A stretch of DNA of 64,000 nt, from positions 5,642,001 to 5,706,000 of the forward strand of contig NW_025408668.1 of the NCBI RefSeq assembly GCF_020360975.1, given 5' to 3'. Origin of the DNA: Hirsutella rhossiliensis. Lineage: Eukaryota; Ascomycota; Sordariomycetes; Hypocreales; Ophiocordycipitaceae. Position 1 is the stretch's first letter. The number at the start of each line of letters is the position of its first letter. The notes below the pieces were generated by a model. The model searched no databases. It had not been told where the DNA came from and saw nothing but the letters and a program-made list of their open reading frames with translations. Shown in pieces: positions 1 through 13,690 of this stretch. The position numbers and the translations under genes were made by a program.

Positions 1-3000
1 ATACGGTATACGCCGATTAATAAGTTTAATCTCTCTTATACCCTACTCTCCTTAGTATTCCCTTGCCTCTTTCTAAACGGTAGAGCCGACTTTATAGAAC
101 CTCGCTTACGGTTAATTAAGTATAAGGATTATATCGAGCACGCGATATAGTAGCACGACGGCCGTTTTATATAGTACCCGACCTTTTATTTTATCGCGTT
201 TAATACTTTAATATAGTCTTAAGTACGCGCGCGGTTAAGATTCTTCGTAAAGTAATATAATAGCACCCGCGAATAACTTACGCGAGAGCAGCTTATTTAG
301 GCACTTAAATATAGCGAAGATCCTAAGGCATAGGCGCTAACTAACTTAATTATAAGGTATATAGTATCGATTCGCGGTATGCGCCCCTTTTAAAATAGAA
401 AGAGGTAGGACCTTAAGGCGTATATATATAGCCTAGGCTATCCTAGCGTATTTATTATATTTAGCCTAGCCGATTTATACTAGCGGAGCCTCTATTAGTA
501 TATACCCTAATATAGAGAATAGCTACGCGTTTCTAAGCTAGAGAGGATAGTATTATCGCGGTACTTATTACGATAGAACCCTTATATTACTACTTTCTAC
601 TTCTACCGCCGATACTACTTTTTTCGAGATATTATATTATAGAAGAAGTTTAACGTTATAGATTACTAGGATTAGTACGAATAGTAAGGGCGTAGTAGTC
701 TATATAACTACGGTCTATACTAGATAAAGGAGGGCCCCGCCGCCGATATAAAGGACGAAGCCGCTTAAGACTTATTTATATATACGTAGGGCTTCTATAT
801 TACGGCCGTGAACCTAGAGCCCTATAGGACTATGCCTCGGGGGGAGGGTAACCCGCTAAGCGTAGATCCGCTAAGCGTAGAGATAATATTCCTATAGCTC
901 TCGTAAATTATTAACCGTTGCTAGCGCTATAGATATAATACTACGTACTACTTACGTATTAAAAAAGGAAGCGGCGACTTAGTAAGGGATATAGAAGGAG
1001 CTGCTACCGATATTAAGGCGGCTAATATAGCTAATCCGGAAAGGGAATATCGTTTTAACTTCCCCTATACCTTACGAGAGCTAGCCGCGGTTATTAAGAA
1101 GGAAGGTAAGTCGTACTATATCTTTAAGGCGGCCCGCAACGATAGCCTTATAAATTATTTTAACCTTACTATTATTCTAAGATAGCTAGCTAATATTAAT
1201 ATATCTCTATATACTAGCTTATAAGTAGTTATTACGTATACTACTAAGTATTATAGTAAATTAGAGAAGAAGATAAAGCCTTACTATAGGCTAGCGGATT
1301 AGGTTTTACCGTATATAGTATACTACTAACCCTTATTATCTTTCTCCTCTCGCCTTATAAATAAGCTAATTACTAAGAGAGATTATTTAGCATAGGAAAT
1401 TTCCTACTTACTACTTAATATCCCTCTATAAGAAGGGACTTAGATAGTTATATACGTCGACTACCGCCTATTAAAGTAGTATATATAGTCCTACCGCGTC
1501 GATAATAATATTAAAGAGGCTATCGGTAGCTACCGGAAATATCTATAGAGAAATAACTAGTATAAGAGTATTACTTATCTTAAGTACCTATAGCTATATA
1601 ATCTTAAGATATAGAGGAGACTTAGTACGAACGTAAAAAAGAGGGTTCTATCTTACTTTCCTTAGTATAGGCTAGTAGAAACCTTAACCTAGTTTTATAA
1701 CTTTTACTATATTAAGTTAATAATAGCCTATCTATACCGCGCTCTAGAGGAGTTACTTACTATAGACGGGTAGCTATATAAGTCCTTTATTACGGCGTAC
1801 TAATACTATCGGTAGCGATACTATTTCTATAAGGATAACTATTATAAGGAGGTAGGGATAAATAAGCTCTAGGCGGAGGACAATAAGTTTATATAGGAGG
1901 TATATAACGTGCCTATTATAGAGGAGGACTAGTATAAGCTCGCCTATATACTGCTAGACCGGCCGCTAAAGGAAGAAGATATTAACGTACTTAGCCGGCG
2001 AAATATTAACGTAAATTATAACTAGACTCCTTACGTCGGACGATATACTAATAACGATATTCTTAGCGGCAACTACTAAGAGCAACGTAAGGCGGAAAGC
2101 TCCTTTTACCTTAATATAGAGTATTAGCCCTTAAAAGTACGCGATGCCTTAAATCTAAAGTAGCGTATAGTATATAATATAGTAATAGGTTACTTTCTCG
2201 CCTAGGACCGTTCCTAGTTACTACTCTATATAGATAGTAGCGGTAGTATAGGTAAGTTATATCTTATTAACCTACTCTCGGCGTACCTCTAGGCTACGAT
2301 ATATAGGAGAGGGATACCTATCTAGCGTGCCGTACCGATAGGCGTCGTAGGGAATTAGATATTAGGCACTACTTTATACTCGCTACTTTACCTCCTAATT
2401 AATAAGGACTTTAGGCCGCTCTCCGCTATCGATAAAGCCTAGCTCTAAAAGAAACTAAAGGATATTTAGTACCTAATTATCGACGAGAAAAGTATACTAG
2501 GACTACGTATACTATCCTAGATTAACGACCGTCTCTATAAGGTATTTCTATATAGGAACGAGGAGTTCTTTAGCGGACTTAATATCCTTTTAGTAAGCGA
2601 CTTCTTCTAGCTTCCTCCTATTTTATAGAAACCGCTATACTACGATAAAGAGGTATAAGGAGTAGAGATTAAGGGAAGGAACGTATATATACGCTTCGAT
2701 AAGACTATCTTCCTAAGCGTTGTTTAGCGGTAGTGCGGCGATAACTAAGCGGCCTTTCGTAAGGCTCTTAGGGAACTATAGCTGCTCTAACTATCCTATA
2801 AGTCCTAGAAACTTCTCTCTAGCCGCGTATAGGCAAAGCTAGATAATTAAGAGGTCGCTAGGTTCGCTAACGCCTTATAGGTATACGCTACGAAAGACCG
2901 GGTAAACGAATATAACTATTACTACCTTAACCGCCTTAACCGACTAGTTATCTAGGTTATCGCTATAAACGTTAGCCCCGGCGCGATAGCTACTCCGGAC

Positions 3001-3770
3001 GATAAGGCAAGCAACCTTATAAAGTAGATTCCCGTATATATTAGCGCCCGTTTAATACTAACGTCTAACCTTTAGCAGCTAGTTAGCCTTTATAATAGCG
3101 TATATAGTATAGTATATAATATCGCCTAGGCGCCTAGAGCTAACCCTATATAAGACCCTCCCTATATAATTATAATAGAGTTTAATAAGTATATAGGGCC
3201 GGTATTCTTAACTACCGTAAATAGTAAGAAGATTATCCCGATTCTACTAATAGATAGGGACTTCCTTATTAGAGCTACGCTCTATACTTATATATAGTTT
3301 CCCTTAATTATATATTACGCTATTATAGTTTATAAGTCGTAGAGTATTATTAAAGATACGATCGTAACGGATCTATCCTACCGTGACTTTTAGACCGGAT
3401 TAAGCTATATAGCCGTCTCGCGTATAAAAACGCTATAGGGTCTAATACTACTCGCGATAAGAACGATACTTTCTAAGGTATAGATTATATAATTATAGAT
3501 ACTATATTAATTATTCGGTAACTACTCGACTAGTAGCTAGACTTATAGCCTTTAGCTAATTATACGCCTTATACTATAACCTTAAAGACTAAAGTATAAG
3601 GCGTAGCGTAGTATTTTAACTAAATATAAAAGGCTCTAGTCGGTCCCTTATTACTTTGCTCCTTACTCCTCCTATTACTCCTCGCTCTTACTTAGAACTA
3701 TCGTAGACTCCCTCTTAGTCGTCTAGACTTACTCTTATTTATTTTTTACCTACTTATCGCCTTATAGAAC
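1..3770 (+). pseudogene. Helitron Rep/helicase relic (RIPed, 5' end outside window)
   Basis: Reading frame 1 gives one long protein broken only by TAA/TAG. Seen in order: a Helitron N-domain segment (YPTFYFIAFNTL, near 165-210; PSVFIIFSLADLY, near 435-480); a degraded HUH nuclease motif at 700-714 where the two His codons now read Tyr (L-Y-N-Y-G); a Walker A relic SSGSIGKLYLI at 2,236-2,268; Walker B LIIDEKSILG at 2,473-2,502; SDFF-LPPI at 2,596-2,622; and helicase motif VI SYIAVSRIKTL at 3,403-3,435. In the family, Rep nicks and joins DNA in rolling-circle transposition and a PIF1-like 5'-3' helicase unwinds it. The start lies upstream of the window. The C-terminus is uncertain: recognisable helicase ends near 3,450 and the frame stays plausible to about 3,770. 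I did not find Helitron termini (5' TC, 3' hairpin plus CTAG). It is non-functional as it stands. Confidence 0.85.
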
Positions 3771-4318
3771 TTACTCTCGTTCGCGTTATATATAGTATAT
3801 ACTATAGAGTTATCGCGCTTATATATAGTATATAGTATATTACGTCTCTATATATAGTATTTAGTCCTTACGGTATACTTAATATAGCTGCTTAGCTATT
3901 ATATATTACTACGCTCTATACTTCCTACCGGTATAGTCCTTATTCGCTCTACTTACTATAGTATAATACTACCTTAGCGGTTTATAGTCTATACTATGCT
4001 TCTAAGGTACTCTTAAAGTCGGTTCCTTATAAATAAGGTTAGCCTACTATCCTATATATCTTTTACTTTACTTATATTATATTTATCTATAGCCCTTATA
4101 TAATTATTCTTTATATTTACGTCTATATTAAATTATTAAGTTTATTACTATATAGGTATATTAATTATCCTTATATATTAGATCTTAAGGAGCTCGATAG
4201 TCCTAGATAGTTAATACTTAATACTAAATTTATAATCCTAGTAAGGCCTTACCTTTATTATTAGGTAATCTATTATATAAAGTATATTAGCCTTTAATAG
4301 TCTAAAACCCTAACTTAT
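3771..4318. other. RIPed DNA, no gene seen
   Basis: AT-rich stretch between the Helitron helicase and G1. It includes tandem variants of the word tatatatagtata around 3,785-3,862, which look like a RIPed CA-rich simple repeat. It continues across G1 at 12,174, since G1 inserted here. No coding frame could be recognised. Confidence 0.5.
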
Positions 4319-4323
4319 ATAAG
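4319..4323. repeat. left target-site duplication of G1 (ataag)
   Basis: The five bases ataag precede the left LTR and recur exactly at 12,169-12,173 just after the right LTR. This is the 5-bp duplication expected of Ty3/gypsy integrase and fixes both ends of the element. Confidence 0.9.
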
Positions 4324-4773
4324 TATTACGACTATAGCTACTAGGCCGCTAATAGTTAACCGCGTTAAGTACGTAATATAGTCTTATAGATAAATAGTTA
4401 GTACGACTACCTAATAGATATAGGATTAATAGGATTATAGAGATCTAAGTAATCTAGGATTAACTAGATTACTACGCTCTATATAATCTAACGTTAGGGA
4501 TTATAGCTAGGCCTATAATCTAAGAATAGTCTCTATAGGTATATATAGCTACCTACTTTTACTCCTTTAAATAGATAGCTCTCTAGCTTTTAATATAGAT
4601 CTTTATTACGATTCTATCTTTAATTCTAATTACTTAGTTATAGTCTACGGTCTATAACCTCTAACTTATTACTAACGTAATATACTTATTATTACTTAGA
4701 CTACGCCCTATTATATCTATTAATATAAACCCCTTAATAGGTTTATCTCTTAGGAATAATACCGGTCGTTATA
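4324..4773 (+). repeat. 5' LTR of G1 (450 bp)
   Basis: Matches 11,719-12,168 along its full 450 bp. Differences are nearly all C/T and G/A, many as CG in the right LTR against TA in the left. The last 277 bp (4,497-4,773) are shared with the solo LTR at 38,285-38,561, while the first 173 bp are not. Confidence 0.92.
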
Positions 4774-4899
4774 CATTAAAAGCTCTTATTTAGTATAATA
4801 CTATATTACTTTAAGTAATATCGTAACTATTAATATACCTATATAGTAAACTAGATTAACTAACTCTAAAGCTACTATATTGCCTTAGGATATAATACG

Positions 4900-7260
4900 C
4901 GAGATTATTACCCTTTAATATAAGGTATAGTTACTTAGGAATAAAGGAGGTAATAAATAAGTTAAGGACCTTAAAGAAGTAGTTAAACTAAAATAGCTAG
5001 GACTATTTAAGGGTACTTATAGCACGCTTTAAGACTTTCTTACCTAACTTAAGGCCTACTACTAGTTTTACCCTATTAAACTTTTAGACCTAGTCGAAAA
5101 GGTACTTTATATAGGAAATTATTTATCTAGAATAATACTCGCTTAGTTTAGACCTATTATAAGGGACTTTCTTAATAACTAACTAGCGCAATAAGATAAT
5201 AAAATAGATAAAGTCTTTACTAGTTTCTAAGGATTTAAAAAAGCTATTATAAAGGTATTTAGAATAACTAATAAGGAATAAGAAGCTAAATAGAAACTTT
5301 AAGAACTTTAATAAAGGATCTTAATATTAGATTATACTATAAAGTTCTATTAAGTTACCTTAAAGCTTAATTAAGATAATAAACCTCTTATATTACGATT
5401 TTATAATAGGCTTAAAGAAGAAGTTAAGGACGAACTTTATAAGGAAAATCGACCTAATAACCTCTTAGACTATATTACTATAGTAATATAAATCGACGAT
5501 AGATAGTATACGCGATACTAAGAAAAGAAATAAGGAAGAGGAAACTAAAACCCTTCTTATAGGAATAACTTTAACTAACGCGCTAACTATAAAAAAAAGT
5601 ATAAAACTCTTATTACCTATACTTATATAACTAACCTAGGTAAGATAGATCTAAATATAATATAAAAAAGTAAAAGAAAGTATTTTAACTATAAGAGACT
5701 TAGATATTACTTTAAAGAATATAAATAACCTTATAAGGAAAAGAAAACCTACTAGGTACTAGCTTTAAAGGGTAATAAATACCTAAACGCTACTAATAAA
5801 TAAGAACTAAAGTATAAACTCCTTAGTTAAACTATATACTATAATAATAAATATATAATATACTTAAGCGATAAGAACGGTATTAAATAGTTTTTAAAGC
5901 TATTAAAGAAAACCCTTATAATAATATAATAAAGGGATCTTAAAATATAGAAATAAGTTAAATTTATAGAACTAAAATACCCTTATCTTAAAGGAGTCTC
6001 TTAAGACTAAATTAAGAAGAATAGTAAATAATTCTAGGAAGATATATAAAATAAAAATTAATAATAATAATAGGTAGTCTATAAATAATATAATAAAGAA
6101 GATATAGATATAGCCCTTATACTTATAAAACTTAGATAATAACCTAAAAAGGAATAATAAAGTATCGATAATATAAGCTCTAAAAAATAAGAAATACTTA
6201 GAGAAATAAAAGATAAGAATAAACTTATATTACTACCCTTACTACTAAGGGAAAACGCTATAATTAGAAAATATATTTTATACTTTAAAGAATTTAAAGA
6301 AATACTTAAAATTAAAACTTAATAAATACCTTAAATTCTTCTAGAAAACTAATAAGCTATATTAATTTAGTATTAACTAGTACTATATAAAAGAGACTAT
6401 ACTATAGCTATTACTATAGTCGATACCTTTATAGCTCTATAACGAGAATAGTAACTATAAAGAGAATTTAAAGATAATCTATAAATACTACTTACTTATA
6501 AGCACTATAAGTATATTTTATAGATATTATATATCTACCTAGATTATATAATATACTTTTAGATAAAGGTATAATATAACGCCTTCTTAGTTAGGTTTAA
6601 GGGATAAGTACTTTTAAAACCTTACTTAAGTATAAAACTAGTTTACTAGAAAATCGATTAACGCTACCTAAACGACTAAGTTATATTATTAGAACCTAAT
6701 TATAATATACTACTTAAATACCGCGATAATTATAGTTTATTAATAAGATATCTTTTAGAGATATATAAAATCTATAAATACGCTAAAATAAAAGAATAGT
6801 ATAATACTACTTACTTTAAGGTATTTAAACCCTTAATCTTTTAAAGACTTATATAATAAGTTAAATATAATAAAGAAGATTATAATAAATATATATACCT
6901 AAACTATAGAGTTTATAAATACGAAAAGTATAAGTATAGTATAAATAATATAATAGTATACTAAAAGATTATTAGTAATATATATAAAGGCTATAAGCTA
7001 TATTTAACTAAGGAAGAATTAATATAGAAATACTATATAAAAAATAAAACGACGCTAAACGAAAACTTAACCTTTAGTATAAAAATAAATAGAATTATAA
7101 AGTATAGTATATAATTAACTATAAAGTAGTATAATATAAATAATATAGCGTTAAGAAATAAGAAATCTTTAATTAGCTATAAGAAATTAGTCTCTTAAGC
7201 CCTAATATAATACTATACGACGAAAATATAAAGAAATAATATTAATAATAAATTCAAGAA
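4900..7260 (+). pseudogene. G1 gag relic with long C-terminal extension
   Basis: Frame 2 stays interpretable for about 780 codons. The first part is capsid-like (G-T-Y-S-T-L-x-D-F-L near 5,012-5,044, an FxGF/ITNKE region near 5,225-5,280). A CCHC zinc knuckle relic starts at 5,681, with Tyr in place of the Cys residues (Y-F-N-Y-K-R-L-R-Y-Y-F-K-E-Y). Gag forms the cytoplasmic particle that packages element RNA. Unusually, the same frame continues about 500 codons past the knuckle (5,780-7,260) with pairs of Tyr spaced like former CxxC motifs (near 6,497-6,511, 6,773-6,783, 6,910-6,925). I do not recognise this extension; it could be a captured zinc-binding domain or part of a longer Gag. The start codon cannot be fixed. 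Confidence 0.7.
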
Positions 7261-7379
7261 GAATACCTAAATAAAATAAATAAGGACTAGGTAAAAAATA
7301 AGGTACGCTATTTATAAAAGGGCTATAAACTAGCACGATATAATAAGATCTAAGGACCCTATATATAATAATAGTAAGC

Positions 7380-10300
7380 TATAGTAACTAAATAGTATTA
7401 GATATTTAAATTACAGGATGTTATATATATATACTTTTAGACTATAGCGTAATAGGTAATTATATTTTACTTAAAGTTATTAATCGTTACTAACTTATAT
7501 AGAGATATAAGAAAGATCTATATAAACTTATAAATATTAAAGGAGAGGCCTTTAACTATAATAATAGAATTATTAATATAGAGATTAATTACCTTAATAT
7601 TAATATTTAAGGCTATAATAAATAAGTTAACTTCGATATTATAGATATTAAAGAATATAATCTTATATTAGGACTTTTATAGCTATAAGAGAGCAACCTA
7701 CTAATTAACTAGAAAACTAGCTAGCTATATTAAAACGAAGATATAAGTTTCTAGGACTAATAGATTTAAAAGAAAGTAAAATTTTACGATAATTTAGCTA
7801 TTAAATAGGATAAAAGGGATAACCGTTTAAGTAAATTATTATAGGCTTTAGCGATATAAACGAAAATAGTAACTAAACTAGCGGATATAAATTCGGCTAA
7901 TAAGACCTATATACTAACTAATATAGCTATATAACCTAGTATTTAATATAAATAAAATAAAGGATATAATATAAAGATCTAAAGAGTTATTATTACTTTA
8001 AGGAAAGACCTTAAATAAATTAATAAAGAGCTTAAGTTAAGAGAAACTAGCTTTTAAGAGAAAGAATAAAGCCTATAAGATAGAATAAAGAATATCCCTT
8101 AGGAATACTAGAAATATAATAAACTCTTTAAGGAAGAACTTAAGATAGGGTTACCTAAATATAGCTAATAGGACTACGAAATTTATCTTAAGGATAGAAT
8201 AACGCCGATATTCTATAAAATCTATAACCTAAATAAAAAGTAATTATAAACGCTATATAACTACCTTAATAAGAATCTATAAAAGGGATATATATAAACG
8301 TTAATATCTAAAGTAAGCTACTTAGTTATATTTATTTTAAAGAAAAATAGTAAACTATAACTAGTTATTAACTATAGACGCTTAAATAATATTATAATAA
8401 AGGACTAAATACTATTACTACTTATATCACAACTATAAGATTAATTATATAATAAAAAATAGTTTATAGCCCTTAATCTTAAAGGCGCTTATAACTTAAT
8501 ATATATAAAGAAGGGATATAAATAGATAATAGCCTTTAAAACGAAATTTAGACTATTTAAATATCTAGTAATACTATTTAAACTTATAAATATACTAGCT
8601 ACCTTTTAATAGATAATTAATAATATCCTATATAAATACTTAAATATCTTTATAGTAGTATACCTAGATAATATCCTAATCTTCTTAGATACCCTAGAAG
8701 AATATAAGGAATATATTTATAAGGTACTTTATATACTTTAGAATATAAAGTTACTAGTTAAACTAAAGAAAAGTAAGTTTTATATATAGGAAGTAAACTT
8801 CCTTAAATATACGATCTTACTAAGAGAGATATAAATATAATAAGATAAGATTAACTTAGTTAAAGAATAGCTAACGCTAAAGAACGTTAAGGATATATAA
8901 AGTTTCTTAGGATTTATAAATTACTACTAAAGATTTATTAAAGATTTTAGAAAGATTATAGTACTACTATATAACTTAATAAAGAAGGAAAAAGAATTTA
9001 TATAGGACGATAAAGCTAACGAAGCTTTTGATTATATTAAGACTATAATTATATAAGAACTAGTCTTAACTACCTTTAATCTAGAATAATAAATCGAACT
9101 TAAAACTAATATATTAGACTTTACTTTAAGAGTATAAATCGGATAAAAAGATAATAAAGGAAGACTATAACTAATTATATTTTACTTAAAAAAGCTATAT
9201 AGTATAGAACTTAATTACCCTATTTATAATAAAGAATTCCTTATAATTATTTAAGCTTTTAAGGAATTTTAATATTACCTTCTTAGAAGTAAATATAAAG
9301 TTAAGGTCTATATAGATTATAAGAATATCTTATACTTTATAATAATATAATAGTTAAACGAATAATAGATTTAATAGGCCGATTACTTATTAGAATTTAA
9401 CTATAAAATAATCTATAGAAAAGGAATAGAAAATAGTTAAGCTAATACCTTTAGTCGATAAAGTAACTACGATATAAGAGTACTTATAGTAAAAGGATAG
9501 CTCTTAGAAATTAACGAAAATAAAAACTACTAGTAACGATAGCTAAATATAATATTTAAGGTATAACCTAATAACTTAATATACTAAAAGATCCTAAAAT
9601 AAATAAAAGAATATAAAGTACTAAATAGATATAATATAGAATATTTAAAAGTTATAATATATAAAAATAAAATCTAGATACTACTAGAATTATAAGATAA
9701 AGTTATATAAGATATATATAAATATCTAATATATAGATACTAAGGAATCTAAAGAATAATAAAATAGATTAAACGATAATATAACTTTTTATAGCTTAAG
9801 GAAGTAATATAATAAGTTATTAAAGAATATAAACTTTATATATAAAGTAAAGCTAAATAATATAAACTATATAGAGAATTATAACCGCTACTAGTACTAG
9901 AGAAACTATAGGATTTAATAGCTTTTAATTATATTATAAAGCTACTACTATTAAAAGAACCTATAACTAATATTAAGTATAATAGTATATTTATTATTAC
10001 TAATAGATTAATAAAGTATAGATACTTTTTACTATATAAAGAAGTAAGTAATATAAAAGAGCTAGTATATATATTTCTATAAATAATTATTAGTAATTAT
10101 AGACTATTAAATAAGATTATCTTTAATAAAGGAAGTATATTTATAGCTAAATTTTAGTAAGCTCTTATAGTATAATTAAGGACGAAATATAAGCTTAGTA
10201 TAGCTTATTACCTATAAATAGATAGATAAATAGAACGACTTAGCTAAACGCTTAAATAATATTTATAATACTATATTAGCTATAAATAAAACAATTAAGT

Positions 10301-10960
10301 TAGATAGCTATTAATAGTATAACTAGCTTATAATAGCTTAGTTATAGAAATAACTAAGCTCTTACTAGTATATACTAATTATAGATATAACCTAGAAGTA
10401 TTTAAGGTTACTTAATAAGGACTATAAGTAGAACGAGCGATACTATAAGTAGATTAGCTATAAAAATTATATAAAGAAATATAATAAGAACTTTAATTTA
10501 TTAGAGAACGAATATCTACTTATTATAATTAGAAAAGATTATAAGGACTAATCTTTTAAGAGGGAGATATAGTCTACCTTATATAATAAAATATTAAAAT
10601 AAAACGACTAAGTAATAAATTAGATTTTAAGAAACTTAGACCGTTTAAGGTTAGAAAACTATTTTAAAAGTTAACTATAAACTTTTACTACTAATAATAA
10701 TATAGATATACTTAATATTTTATATCTTATTATTAGAACTAGCGCTATAAAACGCTAAACTATAGGAAAAAATCGAAGTTAATAATAATTAAGAATATAA
10801 AGTAAAATAAATACTAGATATAAGAAAATAAGGTTAGTAATAAGAATACCTTATTAAATAAAAGGGATATAAACTAAAGGAAAATACCTAAGAACTACTT
10901 AAGCACTTAACTTACTATAGTTCTTTACTTCGATAATTTTACTAAAAGGTTTAAGAGGGA
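7380..10960 (+). pseudogene. G1 pol relic (protease, RT, RNase H, integrase)
   Basis: Protease-to-linker segment near 7,500-7,740, ending in the family phrase E-Y-N-L-I-L-G-L-L. RT from about 8,200: A-L-N-L-K-G-A-Y-N-L-I near 8,464-8,500, then the catalytic box Y-L-D-N-I-L-I-F-L at 8,661-8,687, where the second Asp of YxDD has become Asn. RNase H near 9,100-9,300. Integrase core near 9,960-10,260: first catalytic Asp seen as Asn in T-N-R-L-I-K-Y, the second in F-N-K-G-S-I-F, then the Glu in Q-I-E-R-L. Pol copies Gag-packaged RNA and inserts the cDNA in the nucleus. Every domain is present in order, but no open frame remains. Confidence 0.85.
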
Positions 10961-11698
10961 TTAAAGGACTAAGATCTATAAACTCCTCGCTAATATTAAA
11001 TAAGGACTAATTCGCCTTATTAAGGACGCCTAACGATTATAAGTTATTTACTACTTAATGCTTATATATATCGAGCGTAGGTAAAATACTATCCTTAGTA
11101 TCTACTTCTTAGATACTATAACGAAATAACTTAGAACTCTTTTCCTTTATATAATTCTAAATCTTTTAGATATAAGCTAAACGATTAACGGCGATAGATA
11201 TTTATAACTAAAGGTTTATAAGCTATACTTAAAGCTTTAATAAGGCTTCCCTAGCTTCCTTCTCTTTAAAATATAGCCTATACTACTTTACTAATAATTT
11301 AGTTACTAAAAGAAATATATTAGCTACTATATATAGAAAGAATTAAAAGACACCTATAAGAAGAGGCTACTAAAATACTATTATAATAAGGACGACTACT
11401 AGTAATATAATTATTATAGCGCGAAGAATTTTCGGCTATCTAATAATTTATCTTCTTTGTCTTAAAGTATTAAGTATACGGTATATTAGTAGGATCTTTA
11501 CTTAAGTCGATATATTTAGTAAGAGTAGCGCGCTTAGAGGCTTTTCGGGAACGAATTTTTAGTATATAACTAGATATACTATTAATAGTATATCTTAAAA
11601 GGATAAAAGAAATAAGGAACGATATACTTACGTATAACGCAATAAGGGTATTTATATACGGCAGCTAAGGCAGCTATAGTAGGTCTTACGGATAAGAC

Positions 11699-11718
11699 TA
11701 AAAGGAGGGGAGATATCG
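11699..11718 (+). other. polypurine tract of G1
   Basis: The purine run aaaaggaggggagata lies immediately before the 3' LTR. It is the plus-strand DNA primer site of LTR elements and confirms + orientation. Similar tracts precede the LTRs at 18,532, 23,168 and 48,903, and near 57,556. Confidence 0.8.
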
Positions 11719-12168
11719 TATTACGACTATAGCTACTAGGCCGCTAATAGTCGACCGCGTTAAGTACGTAATACGGTCTTACGGATAAATAGTTAGCACG
11801 ACTACCTAATAGATATAGGATCGAGGGGATCGTAGAGATCTAAGTAATCTAAGATTAACGAGATTACTACGCTTTATACGATCTAACGTTAGGGATTATA
11901 GCTAGGCCTATAATCTAAGGATAGTCTCTATAGGTATATATAGCTACCTACTTTTACTTCTTTAAATAAATAGCTCTCTAGCTTTTAATATAGATCTTTA
12001 TTATAATTCTATCTTTAATTCTAATTACCTAGTTATAGTCTATAGTCTACGACCTCTAACTTATTACTAACGTAATATACTTATTATTACTTAGACTACG
12101 CCCTATTATATCTACTAATATAAACCCCTTAATAGGTTTATCCCTTAGGAATAATACTAGTCGTTATA
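11719..12168 (+). repeat. 3' LTR of G1 (450 bp)
   Basis: Partner of 4,324-4,773 and the less mutated of the two, keeping more CG pairs. Followed by the right TSD ataag (12,169-12,173). Confidence 0.92.
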
Positions 12169-12173
12169 ATAAG

Positions 12174-13690
12174 TAGTTACTACCTTAATAGTTATAAAAC
12201 CTTTTATTAGCTTTTAGTTACTTATTCGTATTGCTTATAAAGATATAGTATATTATATACTTTAGATAGGAAAATTAAGAGTCTTTTAGTCCTTAATCTT
12301 TATACTTACTTACTTATATAATATAATTTAATAGTTACCGACTACCTAAAGTTTCGACCCTTTATATAAGAAGTTTTAGTTTATTTATTAATTCCGTTAT
12401 TTAGTTTTATCTATAGCTCCGTCTATATATATATATATACTTTCTATTTAGTAGCTATAAGGCCGCTTAGGTCTTAGTTAGGTATAAGACGTGCTAAGCT
12501 AGGCTATTAAGAAAATCCTACTATAGTAGGCCTTACTAAGCGCTTCTTAATAAGGCCTTATAAGGGCGAGCTATTAGGCTTAATCCCTAGAGACGGCTTT
12601 CCTACCCCCTTTACTAGTAAATTATCGCTAAGCCCGTTAATATAAGTATCTATAGCTATCCTCTATAGCTAGCCTTCCTAAAGTCTATTTAGTATTTTAT
12701 TAGCTTTAAGGCGCTTAGTATCGGAGCCTAGTACCCGTTAGCGGGTCGTTTAGGCGTATAGCGATTACTATAATAGTTAACCCTTAGTTTTATCCGGTTA
12801 AAGTTCTCTCGCTCTCTCGCTAACGCTGCTATCGTAGTCTATACCTTAGTAACTAAATAATAAAAATAGCGTAAGAGTAGGCGGTAAGGAAAAACCCTTA
12901 AAGGAATTAAAGGCGGTTATATAGCTTGCCTTTAAGTAGAAAAACCTATATAACTAGCTACCGTTATTTAGAATAGCGGGCCTTTTAATATCTATAGCTC
13001 CTTAGTTCCGAAGGAAGCTATAAGGTCCGAGTAAACGTATTATTAAGACCGGCTTTATAGAGGAATATAAACTCTCCTAAGGTCTTCCCCTATACTATTA
13101 GGGCTACGATAGACCTAAGTAGTAAAAGCGCGGTTAGGTAGCCTATAAATTTAGCCCTTATTAGCGAGCTACTAATAGCTCTTTTAAGGGAAGAATTTTT
13201 ATAGAAGAGAGTTATATAGCTCTATCTATAAATCGGTTTAATTCGTCTATTAAGTAAATAAATTCCTTATTACCCCTTAGCCCGATCTAATATATAACTC
13301 GTACTACTACCGTAAACTTATTAAAATTTCTACCTATAGTATAGCGCCCCGCCTTAATATTACTTAGGTATAACGTTACTAGTAATACTATATTAAAAAA
13401 GGATATGTTTTATAGAAATCTAAGTAAAGGATAAAGTATATAAAAAGAAATAAGGGCGGGGCTTTAATTTTCTATTAAATTAAGATAGGTTCTCTAAGTT
13501 CTATAGCCGTCTTAATATTAAGAGTAGAACGCTTATTTATAATAATACTTACTACCTAGTAAGCTAAATATAGTAATAGTACTATTACTTTTTCTATCGA
13601 TATATATAATAAAGATAAACTTTTATTTTTTAGATAGAAATTAAGAGTTATTTAGTCCTTAATCTATACGCTAGCTTTTACTTATCCTCC
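12174..13690. other. RIPed DNA, unassigned
   Basis: Continues the pre-insertion sequence of 3,771-4,318. No coding motif recognised. A roughly 45-bp word containing tagtccttaatct occurs twice, near 12,264-12,310 and 13,630-13,675, in the same orientation. This could be the termini of a small element about 1.4 kb long, or chance after RIP. Confidence 0.4.

Larger units (their letters stand above)
4324..12168 (+). mobile_element. G1, complete RIPed Ty3/gypsy retrotransposon (7,845 bp)
   Basis: Two 450-bp LTRs, a 5-bp TSD, gag, then pol in the order protease, reverse transcriptase (RT), RNase H, integrase, and a polypurine tract before the 3' LTR. This order defines Ty3/gypsy. Both LTRs begin ta and end ta, where the usual TG and CA termini have been mutated. 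Gag is in frame 2 and pol in frame 3, but indels may contribute to that. A truncated relative (G1b) lies at 46,536-49,372. No frame is open, so the copy is dead, but structurally it is whole. Confidence 0.9.
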
